DNA from: Flavobacterium sp. 1355
Lineage (GTDB): Bacteria; Bacteroidota; Bacteroidia; Flavobacteriales; Flavobacteriaceae
Reading direction: 5' to 3'
Assembly: GCF_017833415.1 (NCBI RefSeq)
Contig: NZ_JAFICC010000001.1
Span: 62,001-126,000, forward strand
Length of the DNA stretch: 64,000 nucleotides
Positions within the stretch are counted from its first letter, which is position 1. Every line of letters starts with the position of its first letter. The notes beneath the pieces are model-generated. The model did not search any database. It was not told where the DNA came from and saw only the letters and a program-made list of their open reading frames with translations. Positions 1-7,383 of the stretch are shown piece after piece. The position numbers and the translations under genes are program-made.

Positions 1-466
1 CAGAAACACCATATATATCCGACTTTTCATAAATCGTCAGAATGTTTCCGCAAAAATTGATGTCTGGAATCTCTTCTATATCCGAATCCCGGAAACATCC
101 GATAAAAACAAAATTCACATTTGGATTAGCCAGATAAGTCGACACGTATTGTGCGATATAACCACCTTTTGAAGTTCCGATAACAGTTATCTTGTTAGGC
201 GCAATTCCTTTTTTCAACAGTGTTTTGATTTGTTTTACAACCTTTTCTGCATAATCAGATGCATTTGTGTTTTTCTTTCTTTTTTCGCTAAAAACAATAA
301 AATTATCTTTTCTGAATGATTCTAAAATTTTATCGTATTCTGCTTTTCCATATTCAGGATGAGCTGCATTCAGGTCGTTTTCTTCGATAAATTTATTGTG
401 AAGAAAAAAAATATAAGCCTGATCTGTATTTTTTGTCTGACCAAAACTTAAAATAGTAAACAGCAT
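1..466 (-). CDS. Alpha/beta-hydrolase-like secreted protein, partial, probably frameshifted at its start
   Basis: This minus-strand reading frame runs off the left edge of the window, so the C-terminus is missing. It carries a nucleophile-elbow-like GTSKGG motif about 98 residues in from the Met at 466, typical of alpha/beta hydrolases; the substrate is unknown. The in-frame Met (466-464) gives only MLFTILSFGQ before the mature protein. Upstream in the same frame lies KLFKVIIALF, the front half of a signal peptide, but without an ATG. An ATG at 504-502 begins the same stretch one base out of frame, behind a run of five A. Six A would give MKKLFKVIIALFIMLF, a normal signal peptide. Either the gene has a 1-base deletion, or the base was lost in sequencing, or translation starts at 466 or at a rare codon. 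Confidence 0.6.
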   Translation of the reverse strand, partial: MLFTILSFGQTKNTDQAYIFFLHNKFIEENDLNAAHPEYGKAEYDKILESFRKDNFIVFSEKRKKNTNASDYAEKVVKQIKTLLKKGIAPNKITVIGTSKGGYIAQYVSTYLANPNVNFVFIGCFRDSDIEEIPDINFCGNILTIYEKSDIYGVS

Positions 467-537
467 TATGAACAGAGCAATAATAACTTTAAAGAGTTTT
501 TCATCGATTGAGAATGTTGAATTTGTAATCAAATATA

Positions 538-578
538 GATAAAAAAACGCCAATACTCTTAGAGAGAATATTGGCGTT
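538..578 (-). terminator. Intrinsic terminator of the DoxX-like gene
   Basis: Read on the minus strand, an inverted repeat with arms around AACGCCAATA and TATTGGCGTT is followed by a run of T. It lies just downstream of the stop codon at 603. Confidence 0.7.
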
Positions 579-602
579 GATAAAAGTTTTTGCTTAATTC
601 TT

Positions 603-1724
603 TTACAAACTATAAGCAATATCAGATAATTTTAAATCATCAACATCGTTATAATGAAGTTTCTGCACTACAGTTCCTTTATGTAAAACTACAATGCTAG
701 GATTGGCTCTTTCAACTGTTTTTAAAGTGGTTGCGTCGCAGAAATAAAAATCAACGTTTAGACCATATTGTTTTTTTGCTTTTGCAATTTCGTCTGCACC
801 CGAAGCTGTCATGGCAATTACTTTGTATCCTTTTGCTTTTGCTTCCTGATTTACTTTTTCGAGCTTTTGCATTCCTTCCGGAGAAGATAAAGTTAAATCG
901 TAAGTAACGAAAATTACCAGTTTTGGCTCTTTCAATAATTCTTCTTTATAATCAGAATCATCTTTTACCATAGTAAAATCGTGAATTGGCGGTACATAGC
1001 CTTCTGTAATTATTTTATCTTTTCTATCCACGAAAGTGGCACCCTCAGGAATATTCATCAAATCTTTTTCAGTAAATTCTTTATCCACTCCGTTTACTTT
1101 GTAGATAAAAACCATTTCTACAACCGATTTTGGAGCACCATCAGGAATTCTCATTCCGTCTTCAATATTATTGCCCACTTTAAAAGGACGAAAATCTTTT
1201 ATAGGATTATGATTTAAAACCCAAACTGCCATAATTACACATAATACAATGCTTGCCAAAGCAATTATGTTGGTTACTAACTTTGAAAACAGCGGTTTTA
1301 CCAATTTTTTGTTGATGAATAAAATCAAAATAAAGAAAAGCAAAACAACATCTTTTGTAAATGACTGCCAAGGTGTTAAGTGCAGCGCATCCCCAAAACA
1401 GCCACAATCTTTTACAACATCAAAATAAGCCGAGTAGAAGGTAAGGAACGTAAAGAAAACAATTAAAAGCAAAAGAGCCCAAATGGTTGTTTTTGCTTTA
1501 TAACCAACCAATAACATTACGCCTAAAACTACTTCTAAAATCACCAAAAAGATCGCTAATCCTAAAGCTAAAGGTTCTAAAAAAGGCATATTAAAAACCG
1601 GTTCACTAAAATATTCGGCCAGTTTATAAGAGAAACCAACAGGGTCATTTAGTTTAATTAATCCTGAAATGATAAATAATACGCCGACAAACAAGCGTGA
1701 GAATTGAGTAATGATGTTTTTCAT
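603..1724 (-). CDS. DoxX/MauE-like membrane protein with thioredoxin-like C-terminal domain (BT_3928-like)
   Basis: This is a protein of 373 residues. About four hydrophobic segments in the first 140 residues form a DoxX/MauE-type bundle with a CGCFGD motif in a loop. A fifth membrane segment follows near residues 150-170, and then a soluble C-terminal part that reads like a thioredoxin fold (VIFVTYDLT, then a helix and KVIAMTAS). The usual CxxC of thioredoxins is absent at that site. Such Bacteroidota proteins are usually annotated DoxX family or BT_3928; a role in redox or quinone chemistry at the membrane is inference. I chose the Met at 1724. The longer frame to 1754 would begin inside an inverted repeat and adds a charged, non-signal-like tail. 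Confidence 0.75.
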   Translation of the reverse strand: MKNIITQFSRLFVGVLFIISGLIKLNDPVGFSYKLAEYFSEPVFNMPFLEPLALGLAIFLVILEVVLGVMLLVGYKAKTTIWALLLLIVFFTFLTFYSAYFDVVKDCGCFGDALHLTPWQSFTKDVVLLFFILILFINKKLVKPLFSKLVTNIIALASIVLCVIMAVWVLNHNPIKDFRPFKVGNNIEDGMRIPDGAPKSVVEMVFIYKVNGVDKEFTEKDLMNIPEGATFVDRKDKIITEGYVPPIHDFTMVKDDSDYKEELLKEPKLVIFVTYDLTLSSPEGMQKLEKVNQEAKAKGYKVIAMTASGADEIAKAKKQYGLNVDFYFCDATTLKTVERANPSIVVLHKGTVVQKLHYNDVDDLKLSDIAYSL

Positions 1725-1740
1725 ATTTTGTGTTTTTTTT

Positions 1741-1798
1741 GCCACGAATTTCACGAATGAGCACGAATTAATTTGTGTAAATTCGAGAAATTCGTGGC
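1741..1798. repeat. Intergenic inverted repeat
   Basis: The terminal arms GCCACGAATTTC and GAAATTCGTGGC are perfect complements and enclose a partly symmetric loop. It sits between the DoxX-like and DUF1599 genes. Confidence 0.65.
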
Positions 1799-1805
1799 TG
1801 AAATA

Positions 1806-2345
1806 TTATTTTAATGGATCAAGTATGAGAGCAAAAACAGAATAATTAATCATATCCTGATAATTGGCGTCTATACCTTCAGATACTAAAGTTTTTCCTT
1901 TATTATCTTCAATTTGCTTTACTCGAAGTAATTTCTGAAGAATCAAATCGGTCAGTGAACTTACACGCATTTCGCGCCATGCTTCACCATAATCGTGATT
2001 TTTGGCTAACATCAATTCTTTGGTTAATCTAACCTTTTCATCATATAATTCAGTTGCTTTTTCTACATCAAGATCCGGCTGTTCTACAACGCCCAATTCT
2101 AATTGTATTAAAGCCATGATAGAATAATTTATAATTCCGATGAACTCTCCTTTTTCGTCTTCATCTACCTTACGAACTTCGTTTTCCTGTAAACTTCTGA
2201 TTCTTTGTGCTTTTATAAAAATTTGATCTGTCAGCGACGGCAGTCGTAAAATACGCCAGGCGCTCCCGTAATCTTTCATTTTATTGATAAACAAGGTTCG
2301 GCAAACCGTGATTACATTATCAAATTCAAGGGAAGTATTCTTCAT
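1806..2345 (-). CDS. DUF1599 domain protein with internal duplication
   Basis: This 179-residue soluble protein matches the DUF1599 pattern (nucleotide-modification-associated family); the exact reaction is not known to me. The sequence contains two copies of one motif: KMKDYGSAWRILRLPSLTD near residue 22 and KNHDYGEAWREMRVSSLTD near residue 115. Each is followed by a helix rich in Lys/Arg/Gln, so the protein is a tandem duplication of a unit of roughly 90 residues. No signal peptide or membrane segment is seen. It is separated from the neighbours by repeat-rich DNA, so it is probably its own transcription unit. The start ATG at 2345 is the only convincing one. Confidence 0.8.
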   Translation of the reverse strand: MKNTSLEFDNVITVCRTLFINKMKDYGSAWRILRLPSLTDQIFIKAQRIRSLQENEVRKVDEDEKGEFIGIINYSIMALIQLELGVVEQPDLDVEKATELYDEKVRLTKELMLAKNHDYGEAWREMRVSSLTDLILQKLLRVKQIEDNKGKTLVSEGIDANYQDMINYSVFALILDPLK

Positions 2346-2397
2346 TTATTGCTGTATATTTGCTAAAATTTCTTCAAAAATAAGGATAAAATTAAAG

Positions 2398-2590
2398 AGT
2401 TTCAAGTTTCAGGTTTTCTTTGTTTCAAGTTTTTTCTAAACAAAGTGTTAATGCCAAAACTTGAAACTAAAAAAATGTTTCAGGTTTCAGGTTTCAAGTT
2501 GAAGTACATTGCGCAAGCTGAGTAACTTGAAACGTGAAACAAGAAAAACCTGAAACAAAATTCATGAAACTTGAAACGTGAAACAAAAAT
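2398..2590. repeat. Clustered GAAAC/GTTTC short repeats
   Basis: Many copies of TTTCAAGTTTC-like and CTTGAAAC/CCTGAAAC-like words occur in both orientations between DUF1599 and folP, so the stretch can fold into several alternative hairpins. A related cluster lies at 4201-4240. They have no spacer regularity and no associated genes. Confidence 0.7.
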
Positions 2591-2601
2591 AACTACACAT
2601 T

Positions 2602-3441
2602 ATGTTGATTAACTGCAAAGGCGAACTTATAGATTTATCGATTCCTAAAGTAATGGGGATTTTGAATGTGACACCCAATTCTTTTTTTGACGGTGGAAAA
2701 TACAAAAACGAACAAGAAATCATTTTGCAGGTAGAAAAAATGCTTGCCGAAGGTGCCGATTTTATTGATATCGGAGCCTACTCAAGCAAGCCAAGTGCAG
2801 CGTTTGTAACAGAACAAGAAGAAACAGAACGAATTATTCCTGTAATCGAATTGATTTTAAAGCATTTTCCTAAAGCATTATTGTCAATCGATACTTTTAG
2901 GGCAGAAGTTGCAAAAGCTAGTATAGAAAGCGGCTCCGCCATTATAAATGATATTTCGGCAGGAGAACTTGATGATAAAATGTTTGACGTTATTGCCAGA
3001 TATAATGTTCCGTATATCATGATGCACATGCGTGGGAACCCGCAGACTATGCAAAGTTTGACGCAGTACGACGATATTGTAAAAGAAATACTTTTTTATT
3101 TTTCTGAAAAAGTTCAAAAAGCGACAAGCATGGGAATTAATGATTTAATTCTCGATCCTGGTTTTGGTTTTGCCAAAACAACAGATCAAAATTATGAAGT
3201 GATGCAAAAAATGGAACTTTTTAATTTGTTGGAATTGCCTGTTTTAGCAGGTATTTCAAGAAAGTCAATGATTTATAAAACACTTAATAGCACACCGCAG
3301 GAAGCCTTAAACGGAACTACATTTCTAAATGCAATTGCTTTGACAAAAGGGGCTAAAATCCTGCGTGTTCATGATGTTAAAGAAGCTGTGGAATGTGTTA
3401 CTTTGTTTAATAAAATAAATTCTAATAAGAATAACCAATAA
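2602..3441 (+). CDS. folP: Dihydropteroate synthase
   Basis: FolP condenses 4-aminobenzoate with 6-hydroxymethyl-7,8-dihydropterin pyrophosphate to make dihydropteroate in folate synthesis, in the cytoplasm. The 279-residue protein is the usual length. It shows the TIM-barrel signatures VMGILNVTPNSFFDGG (near residue 17), DIGAYSSKPSA in place of the classical GGESTRP loop, LDPGFGFAKT near residue 190, and AGISRKSMIYK with the SRK substrate-binding motif near residue 225. The DIGAYSS form is, from memory, common in Bacteroidota. The ATG at 2602 follows the repeat cluster directly, and an inverted-repeat element follows the stop. Confidence 0.95.
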   Translation: MLINCKGELIDLSIPKVMGILNVTPNSFFDGGKYKNEQEIILQVEKMLAEGADFIDIGAYSSKPSAAFVTEQEETERIIPVIELILKHFPKALLSIDTFRAEVAKASIESGSAIINDISAGELDDKMFDVIARYNVPYIMMHMRGNPQTMQSLTQYDDIVKEILFYFSEKVQKATSMGINDLILDPGFGFAKTTDQNYEVMQKMELFNLLELPVLAGISRKSMIYKTLNSTPQEALNGTTFLNAIALTKGAKILRVHDVKEAVECVTLFNKINSNKNNQ

Positions 3442-3442
3442 A

Positions 3443-3547
3443 TTTGTCATTCCGAGGAACGAAGAAATCACACTGGAAACTCTGCAAACAAAATCGCCAA
3501 TCTTTGTCGATTACTAGTGTGATTCCTTCGTTCCTCGGAATGACAAA
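3443..3547. repeat. Long inverted-repeat element, family A copy 1
   Basis: Arms of about 30 bases (TTTGTCATTCCGAGGAACG... and ...CGTTCCTCGGAATGACAAA) pair with one mismatch around a loop of about 43 bases. The loop and the inner arm ends (ATCACAC, TACTAGTGTGAT) match those of the element at 6917-7015. It lies between folP and the downstream lipoprotein gene and could act as a hairpin terminator for folP. Confidence 0.85.
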
Positions 3548-3567
3548 CTTTGTTTAAAAGAAATAAA

Positions 3568-4200
3568 ATGAAATACTTTAGCCTAATTATCATCTTTGTC
3601 CTTTTCTCCTGCGGAAAAAAAGAAGACGTTTTACTTCCAAAATCAAACGTAACAATTGTAAAAGATGTAGAGGATCTTTCGCCAATTTATATCTTTTTTA
3701 AAACAGAGGGAAAAGATACAATTGCTGAAGTAAACCGAAAGAGCAGCATAATTTCCACCAACTGGATTTTTAATATTGACAAACGCCTGCCTTTAAAATT
3801 GGTAATTCCGGAAGTAATGAAATTGCAGGAAAAAAAGCGTGCCGACAGCGCCCATAAAAAAGAAAAAGCCGAAAATTATTATTCCTATGCAGATTCCATT
3901 GGAAAGAATTTAGCCTTTTTGCCTTTCACGAAAGTGTATTACAAAATGGAAAAACCAAATAAAGAAAATTTTGTATTTTATTTTAGAAAAGGAAAAGAGA
4001 AAGTTTTGGTAGGTAATAAGGAAATAAAAATATCAGAAATATTACAGCATTTTTATAGTATAAAGTTTGAAAGAGTGCCAGATGTGGTATTTTTATTTGA
4101 TAAGAACATGAGCTATGAAGAATATATACAAGATAAAATTTTACTGCAAAAATATGTGTCTTACAATCTTGATAAACTTCCGGTAGAATTCATCTTCTAA
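3568..4200 (+). CDS. Hypothetical lipoprotein
   Basis: I do not recognise this 210-residue protein. It starts with a lipoprotein signal, MKYFSLIIIFVLFSC, whose Cys at about residue 15 would be lipidated, so it is probably anchored in an envelope membrane and faces the periplasm. The body is Lys/Glu-rich with a charged helix around residues 85-115 (KKRADSAHKKEKAE) and no further membrane segments. The ATG at 3568 gives the correct signal peptide; an extension to a TTG at 3550 would run into the inverted repeat. It may be co-transcribed with folP, but the hairpin between them argues for separate units. Confidence 0.65.
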   Translation: MKYFSLIIIFVLFSCGKKEDVLLPKSNVTIVKDVEDLSPIYIFFKTEGKDTIAEVNRKSSIISTNWIFNIDKRLPLKLVIPEVMKLQEKKRADSAHKKEKAENYYSYADSIGKNLAFLPFTKVYYKMEKPNKENFVFYFRKGKEKVLVGNKEIKISEILQHFYSIKFERVPDVVFLFDKNMSYEEYIQDKILLQKYVSYNLDKLPVEFIF

Positions 4201-4248
4201 AAACTTGAAACTTGAAACAAAGAAAACCTGAAACAGAGAAACAAAAAA

Positions 4249-4722
4249 CTACTGGTGATGATAAGGTTCATTTCTTAAAATCGTAAATCCTCGATACAAT
4301 TGTTCGATAAAAAACAAGCGAACCATTTGATGCGAAAATGTCATTAGCGAAAGCGAAATTTTTCCCTGCGCTTTGCTGTAAACCGTGTCTGAGAACCCGT
4401 AAGGCCCGCCAATTACAAAAACTAAAGTTTTGATTCCGGAGTTCATTTTCTTTTGCAATTCTTCAGAAAAACCGACGCTGGAGAAGTTTTTTCCGTTTTC
4501 ATCCAGTAAAATCAATTGATCAGTAGGAGAGAGTTTAGATAAAATCAATTCGCCTTCTTTTTCTTTTTGCTGACTTTCAGATAAATTTTTGACATTTTTG
4601 ATGTCTGGAATAATCTCCAAATCAAATTTGATATAAAACGACAAACGTTTAGTATAATCGTCGATTAAAGTCTGCAGCGATTTGTTGTCGGTTTTGCCAA
4701 TGGCGATAAGTTTGATGTTCAT
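4249..4722 (-). CDS. rlmH: 23S rRNA (pseudouridine-1915-N3)-methyltransferase
   Basis: RlmH is a SPOUT-class enzyme that methylates pseudouridine 1915 in helix 69 of 23S rRNA on assembled ribosomes. The 157-residue length is standard. The sequence begins MNIKLIAIGKT and contains LLDENGKNFSS (near residue 72) and VIGGPYGF (near residue 103), the glycine-rich SAM-binding knot loop. It ends with the conserved tail HQMVRLFFIEQLYRGFTI plus NEPYHH. It is flanked by intergenic repeats and appears monocistronic. Confidence 0.95.
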   Translation of the reverse strand: MNIKLIAIGKTDNKSLQTLIDDYTKRLSFYIKFDLEIIPDIKNVKNLSESQQKEKEGELILSKLSPTDQLILLDENGKNFSSVGFSEELQKKMNSGIKTLVFVIGGPYGFSDTVYSKAQGKISLSLMTFSHQMVRLFFIEQLYRGFTILRNEPYHHQ

Positions 4723-4732
4723 TTTTTTATTT

Positions 4733-4766
4733 TTTCGCTACGACCCGAGCGTTAGCGAACGGGCGA
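4733..4766. repeat. Short inverted repeat upstream of rlmH
   Basis: TTCGC/GCGAA outer arms and CCCG/CGGG inner arms surround AGCGTTAGCGAA. It forms a compact hairpin between rlmH and the ABM gene. Confidence 0.45.
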
Positions 4767-4794
4767 AGTAATTGCACGAATTTTATTTTAGTTT

Positions 4795-4878
4795 TTTGCC
4801 ACAGATTGCACAGATTTTCACAGATTAAAAAAATATTAACAGTTAAATAATCTTTTTAATCCTTTAATCTGTGGCAAA
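4795..4878. repeat. Inverted repeat with CACAGATT words
   Basis: TTTGCCACAGATT at the left and AATCTGTGGCAAA at the right are perfect complements, and internal CACAGATT words are repeated. It lies between rlmH and the ABM-domain gene. Confidence 0.6.
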
Positions 4879-4885
4879 TAAAAGG

Positions 4886-5188
4886 CTATTTTTTGTTCTC
4901 AAAAACAGTTTTAAAATGCTCTACGATAGGGAATGGTTCGTAATAATGATGCAAAATCTTCTTCCATTCTAAATATGCTTCAGAAGTTCTGAAACCTATT
5001 GTATGATCTTCCAATGTATTCCAGTCAACCAATAAGAGATATTTATTTTCGACTTCAAGACATTTCTGTAACGTATGACCCAAATATCCATCAACTGAAG
5101 AAATATATTGACTTGCCTTTGCAAAATCAATTTCGAACTGAGTTAATAAATCTCGTTTTATATAAAGAAAAGCGGCTTCTAGAATCAT
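4886..5188 (-). CDS. Antibiotic biosynthesis monooxygenase (ABM)-fold protein
   Basis: This 100-residue protein fits the small dimeric ferredoxin-like ABM fold. It has an N-terminal strand (LEAAFLYIK), a helix, then HTLQKCLEVENKYLLLVDW, with the Trp and strand typical of the family, and an FRTSEAYLEWKKIL helix. Members include quinol monooxygenases and heme-degrading enzymes, but many have no known reaction, so the substrate cannot be named. The start at 5188 is close to the expected N-terminus. It stands alone between two repeat-rich intergenic regions. Confidence 0.7.
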   Translation of the reverse strand: MILEAAFLYIKRDLLTQFEIDFAKASQYISSVDGYLGHTLQKCLEVENKYLLLVDWNTLEDHTIGFRTSEAYLEWKKILHHYYEPFPIVEHFKTVFENKK

Positions 5189-5215
5189 AGTTTAATAAGA
5201 TTATAAATTCATTTT

Positions 5216-5283
5216 ATCTGCTCGATCTGCTAAATCTGCGAGAAAAAAAATAATCTCTCGCAGATTTAGCAGATCGAGCAGAT
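5216..5283. repeat. Perfect 28-bp inverted repeat
   Basis: The left arm at 5216-5243 (beginning ATCTGCTCGATCTGC) and the right arm at 5256-5283 are perfect reverse complements around a 12-base A-rich loop. It lies between the ABM gene and the adenosine deaminase gene. Degenerate CTGCG/TAATC words continue to about 5350. Confidence 0.85.
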
Positions 5284-5379
5284 TTTATTTTTTAATATTT
5301 AGCGATTAAAAAATCTGCGCTAATCAGCTTTAATCTTGTGTAATCTGCGTGAAATATTTTTACACAAATTTCGACAAGT

Positions 5380-6795
5380 TTAGTTTTTAGAAAATTTTGC
5401 TTCAAAAGCTTTAAATCTTGTATCTAAATCTTTCAGTAATTGTTTTTTTACAGAAGCGTCCTGAATAAAACTGTAATTAATACTATTGTAAACATATTGT
5501 TTTATTGTCGCGTACGAAACATCAGGATATCTTTTGGCTAATAAAACATATTGCTCTGTCATATTGGTTCTTAAAATTCCGGCATCATCTGTACTAATAA
5601 CAATAGGCACATTGAACTCTTTATAAAGCGTAAACGGATGTCTGTTTTCTTTTACTTTCAAAATGAATTCGTTACTTACCAGATTAATTTCAATTGGAAT
5701 ATTGTTTTTTGCCATATAGCGTAATAAATCATACGAATTGGCTTCGTAAGCGATATCAACGCCGTGACCAATTCGGTTTGCTCCTGCAACATAAATTGCA
5801 TCATTAATATGCCAGGTTAAATCTTCCGGCTGAACTAAACCTAAAGTCAGCTCACCTGCGTGAAGTGTATATTTCACGTCAGGAAATTTCGAATGGCAAT
5901 ATTTGAACATCACCATGTGCAGCCAGTAATCTTTCATGGAGTTTTCACCGTGTTCAGGAGAAACAATATTTACTCCTGCAACCAATTTGCTGTCGCTTGC
6001 AGAGATAAAGGCAATAGTAAGGTTTTTAAACAAATCTACCGGATCCATAAAACGAAGCACAAAATTTTGATAACGCATCGTGAATTTTTCGTCATCCATT
6101 TTTAAATCTTTATGCAGTTTTGCAATGAAGTTTGTATTAAAATCTACAGCATATTTTTTGGCATCTTTTTGCTGAATCGCTTTGTATAATTCGTCTAAAA
6201 GTTTCAAAACTGCTTTTTCGTCTTTTTGTACAGCAGCCTGACGCAGTTTTGTATTGAAATCAGTCAAATCTGCGACATTCATATCACACGGAATTGTTGA
6301 TAACTGTGTTTCAATATAACTTACATTTTCTGCAATGGCACGTTTTTTTAATTCAAGCATTCCTTCCGCAAAGTGACCTGGAATTGTGGGTTCGAATTTC
6401 TGAAAAGAGTCAAAAAACAAATCGTCAGATGGTACAGATCCGTTATAATCTTTAGCCGACCAGGTTTGCATAACCTGTTGCTGATAAAAATCCAGTTTTC
6501 CTTGGTTTTTTAGAGAAGAAAAAGTCTGCCAGTTTCCTTGTGCGGGTTTTGCTTTTGAAACTGCCATAGTTTCCAGATTCAAATAAAAATCTTCTGCAAT
6601 GGCTCTTTCCAAAAGAGGTTCTGCATAAACTGATCCCGAAAAATGATGGTGTAAATCGCCCCCTTTTGGCATTTGCTGAAAAAAAGCTGTTAAGAGAGCT
6701 TCATTATTTCTGTTTTTTTCTAAATAACTTTCAGCCGATTGAGAAAAGCCGATTTGTGCTATAAAAATACAGAAAAGCGTAATTATCCTTGTCAT
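5380..6795 (-). CDS. Secreted adenosine deaminase family protein
   Basis: This 471-residue protein is longer than cytosolic adenosine deaminase and resembles the extracellular ADGF-like branch. It begins with a Sec signal peptide (MTRIITLFCIFIAQIGFSQS). The catalytic zinc set is present: MPKGGDLHHHFSGS near residue 43 (HxH), HAGEL near 313, RIGHGVDI near 342 and STDDAGIL near 402. The enzyme probably deaminates adenosine (or a related purine nucleoside) to inosine outside the cytoplasm, which would fit nucleoside scavenging. The longer upstream insert around residues 80-240 is typical of the large forms. No operon partner is evident. Confidence 0.85.
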   Translation of the reverse strand: MTRIITLFCIFIAQIGFSQSAESYLEKNRNNEALLTAFFQQMPKGGDLHHHFSGSVYAEPLLERAIAEDFYLNLETMAVSKAKPAQGNWQTFSSLKNQGKLDFYQQQVMQTWSAKDYNGSVPSDDLFFDSFQKFEPTIPGHFAEGMLELKKRAIAENVSYIETQLSTIPCDMNVADLTDFNTKLRQAAVQKDEKAVLKLLDELYKAIQQKDAKKYAVDFNTNFIAKLHKDLKMDDEKFTMRYQNFVLRFMDPVDLFKNLTIAFISASDSKLVAGVNIVSPEHGENSMKDYWLHMVMFKYCHSKFPDVKYTLHAGELTLGLVQPEDLTWHINDAIYVAGANRIGHGVDIAYEANSYDLLRYMAKNNIPIEINLVSNEFILKVKENRHPFTLYKEFNVPIVISTDDAGILRTNMTEQYVLLAKRYPDVSYATIKQYVYNSINYSFIQDASVKKQLLKDLDTRFKAFEAKFSKN

Positions 6796-6916
6796 ACTCT
6801 AAGTTTAAATTACATGCAAATGTAAGAGTTTTGGAGGAGATTTGAAAATGTGTTTTGGGATTGATGTTTTGGGACGTGAATTTAACCGCAAAGTTAGCAA
6901 AGATTTTACGCAGTTC

Positions 6917-7015
6917 TGTCATCTCGACGAAGGAGAGATCACACAAGAAACTCCGCAATCAAAAGCGTAATCTTTGCCGGGCTACTAGTGTGATCTCTCC
7001 TTCGTCGAGATGACA
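6917..7015. repeat. Long inverted-repeat element, family A copy 2
   Basis: The 28-base arms at 6917-6944 and 6988-7015 (TGTCATCTCGACGAAGGAGA and its complement) are perfect. The 43-base loop is clearly related to that of the element at 3443-3547 (shared GAAACTC, GCAA, CAAAA, AATCTTTG and TACTA). It lies upstream of the adenosine deaminase gene. Confidence 0.85.
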
Positions 7016-7021
7016 ACTAAA

Positions 7022-7051
7022 CGAAAAAAAGACGCACAGTAGTGCGCCTTC
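7022..7051 (-). terminator. Intrinsic terminator after the GNAT gene
   Basis: On the minus strand AGGCGCAC-TACT-GTGCGTCT is followed by a run of T, just downstream of the stop at 7093. It would end the pirin-OsmC-GNAT transcript. Confidence 0.7.
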
Positions 7052-7092
7052 TTAAAAATCTTAGAACCTTAGTAACTTAGAATCTTAGTCAC

Positions 7093-7377
7093 TTAAGAAA
7101 AAAGTACATCATGAATTTCCTCAACCTTATCAAATACGCTTTTTGCAAAAGGGCAAAGCGGAATAATCTTTAGATTATTTTGGCGGGCATATTCTACGGC
7201 AGCCATTACCAGTTTTTTTCCAACACCTTTTCCGTTAAATTCTTCATTTACTTCTGTGTGGTCGATAATAAATTTTGAATCTCCTGCCCAGGTATAAGTC
7301 ATTTTCCCTGCTTGTTTTCCGTCTTCTACAGCTTCAAAATAGCCTCTTCTTGTATCGTTTATTTGTTGTATTTCCAT
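7093..7377 (-). CDS. Small GNAT-type N-acetyltransferase (YjdJ-like)
   Basis: This 94-residue protein matches the minimal GNAT family of COG2388. It has strands with GYFEAVEDGKQAGKMTY, then the acetyl-CoA loop GKGVGKKLV near residue 50, a helix ending VEYARQ, and LKIIPLCPFAKSVF with the characteristic P-x-C-P-F-A segment. The substrate is unknown for this subfamily. It is the last gene of a compact minus-strand group with OsmC (6-base gap) and pirin, followed by a terminator. Confidence 0.85.
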   Translation of the reverse strand: MEIQQINDTRRGYFEAVEDGKQAGKMTYTWAGDSKFIIDHTEVNEEFNGKGVGKKLVMAAVEYARQNNLKIIPLCPFAKSVFDKVEEIHDVLFS

Positions 7378-7383
7378 GATAAA

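Noticed and set aside
2398-2590. GAAAC repeats as a CRISPR array
   Set aside because: Word length is short, spacing is irregular, both orientations occur and there are no cas genes in the window.
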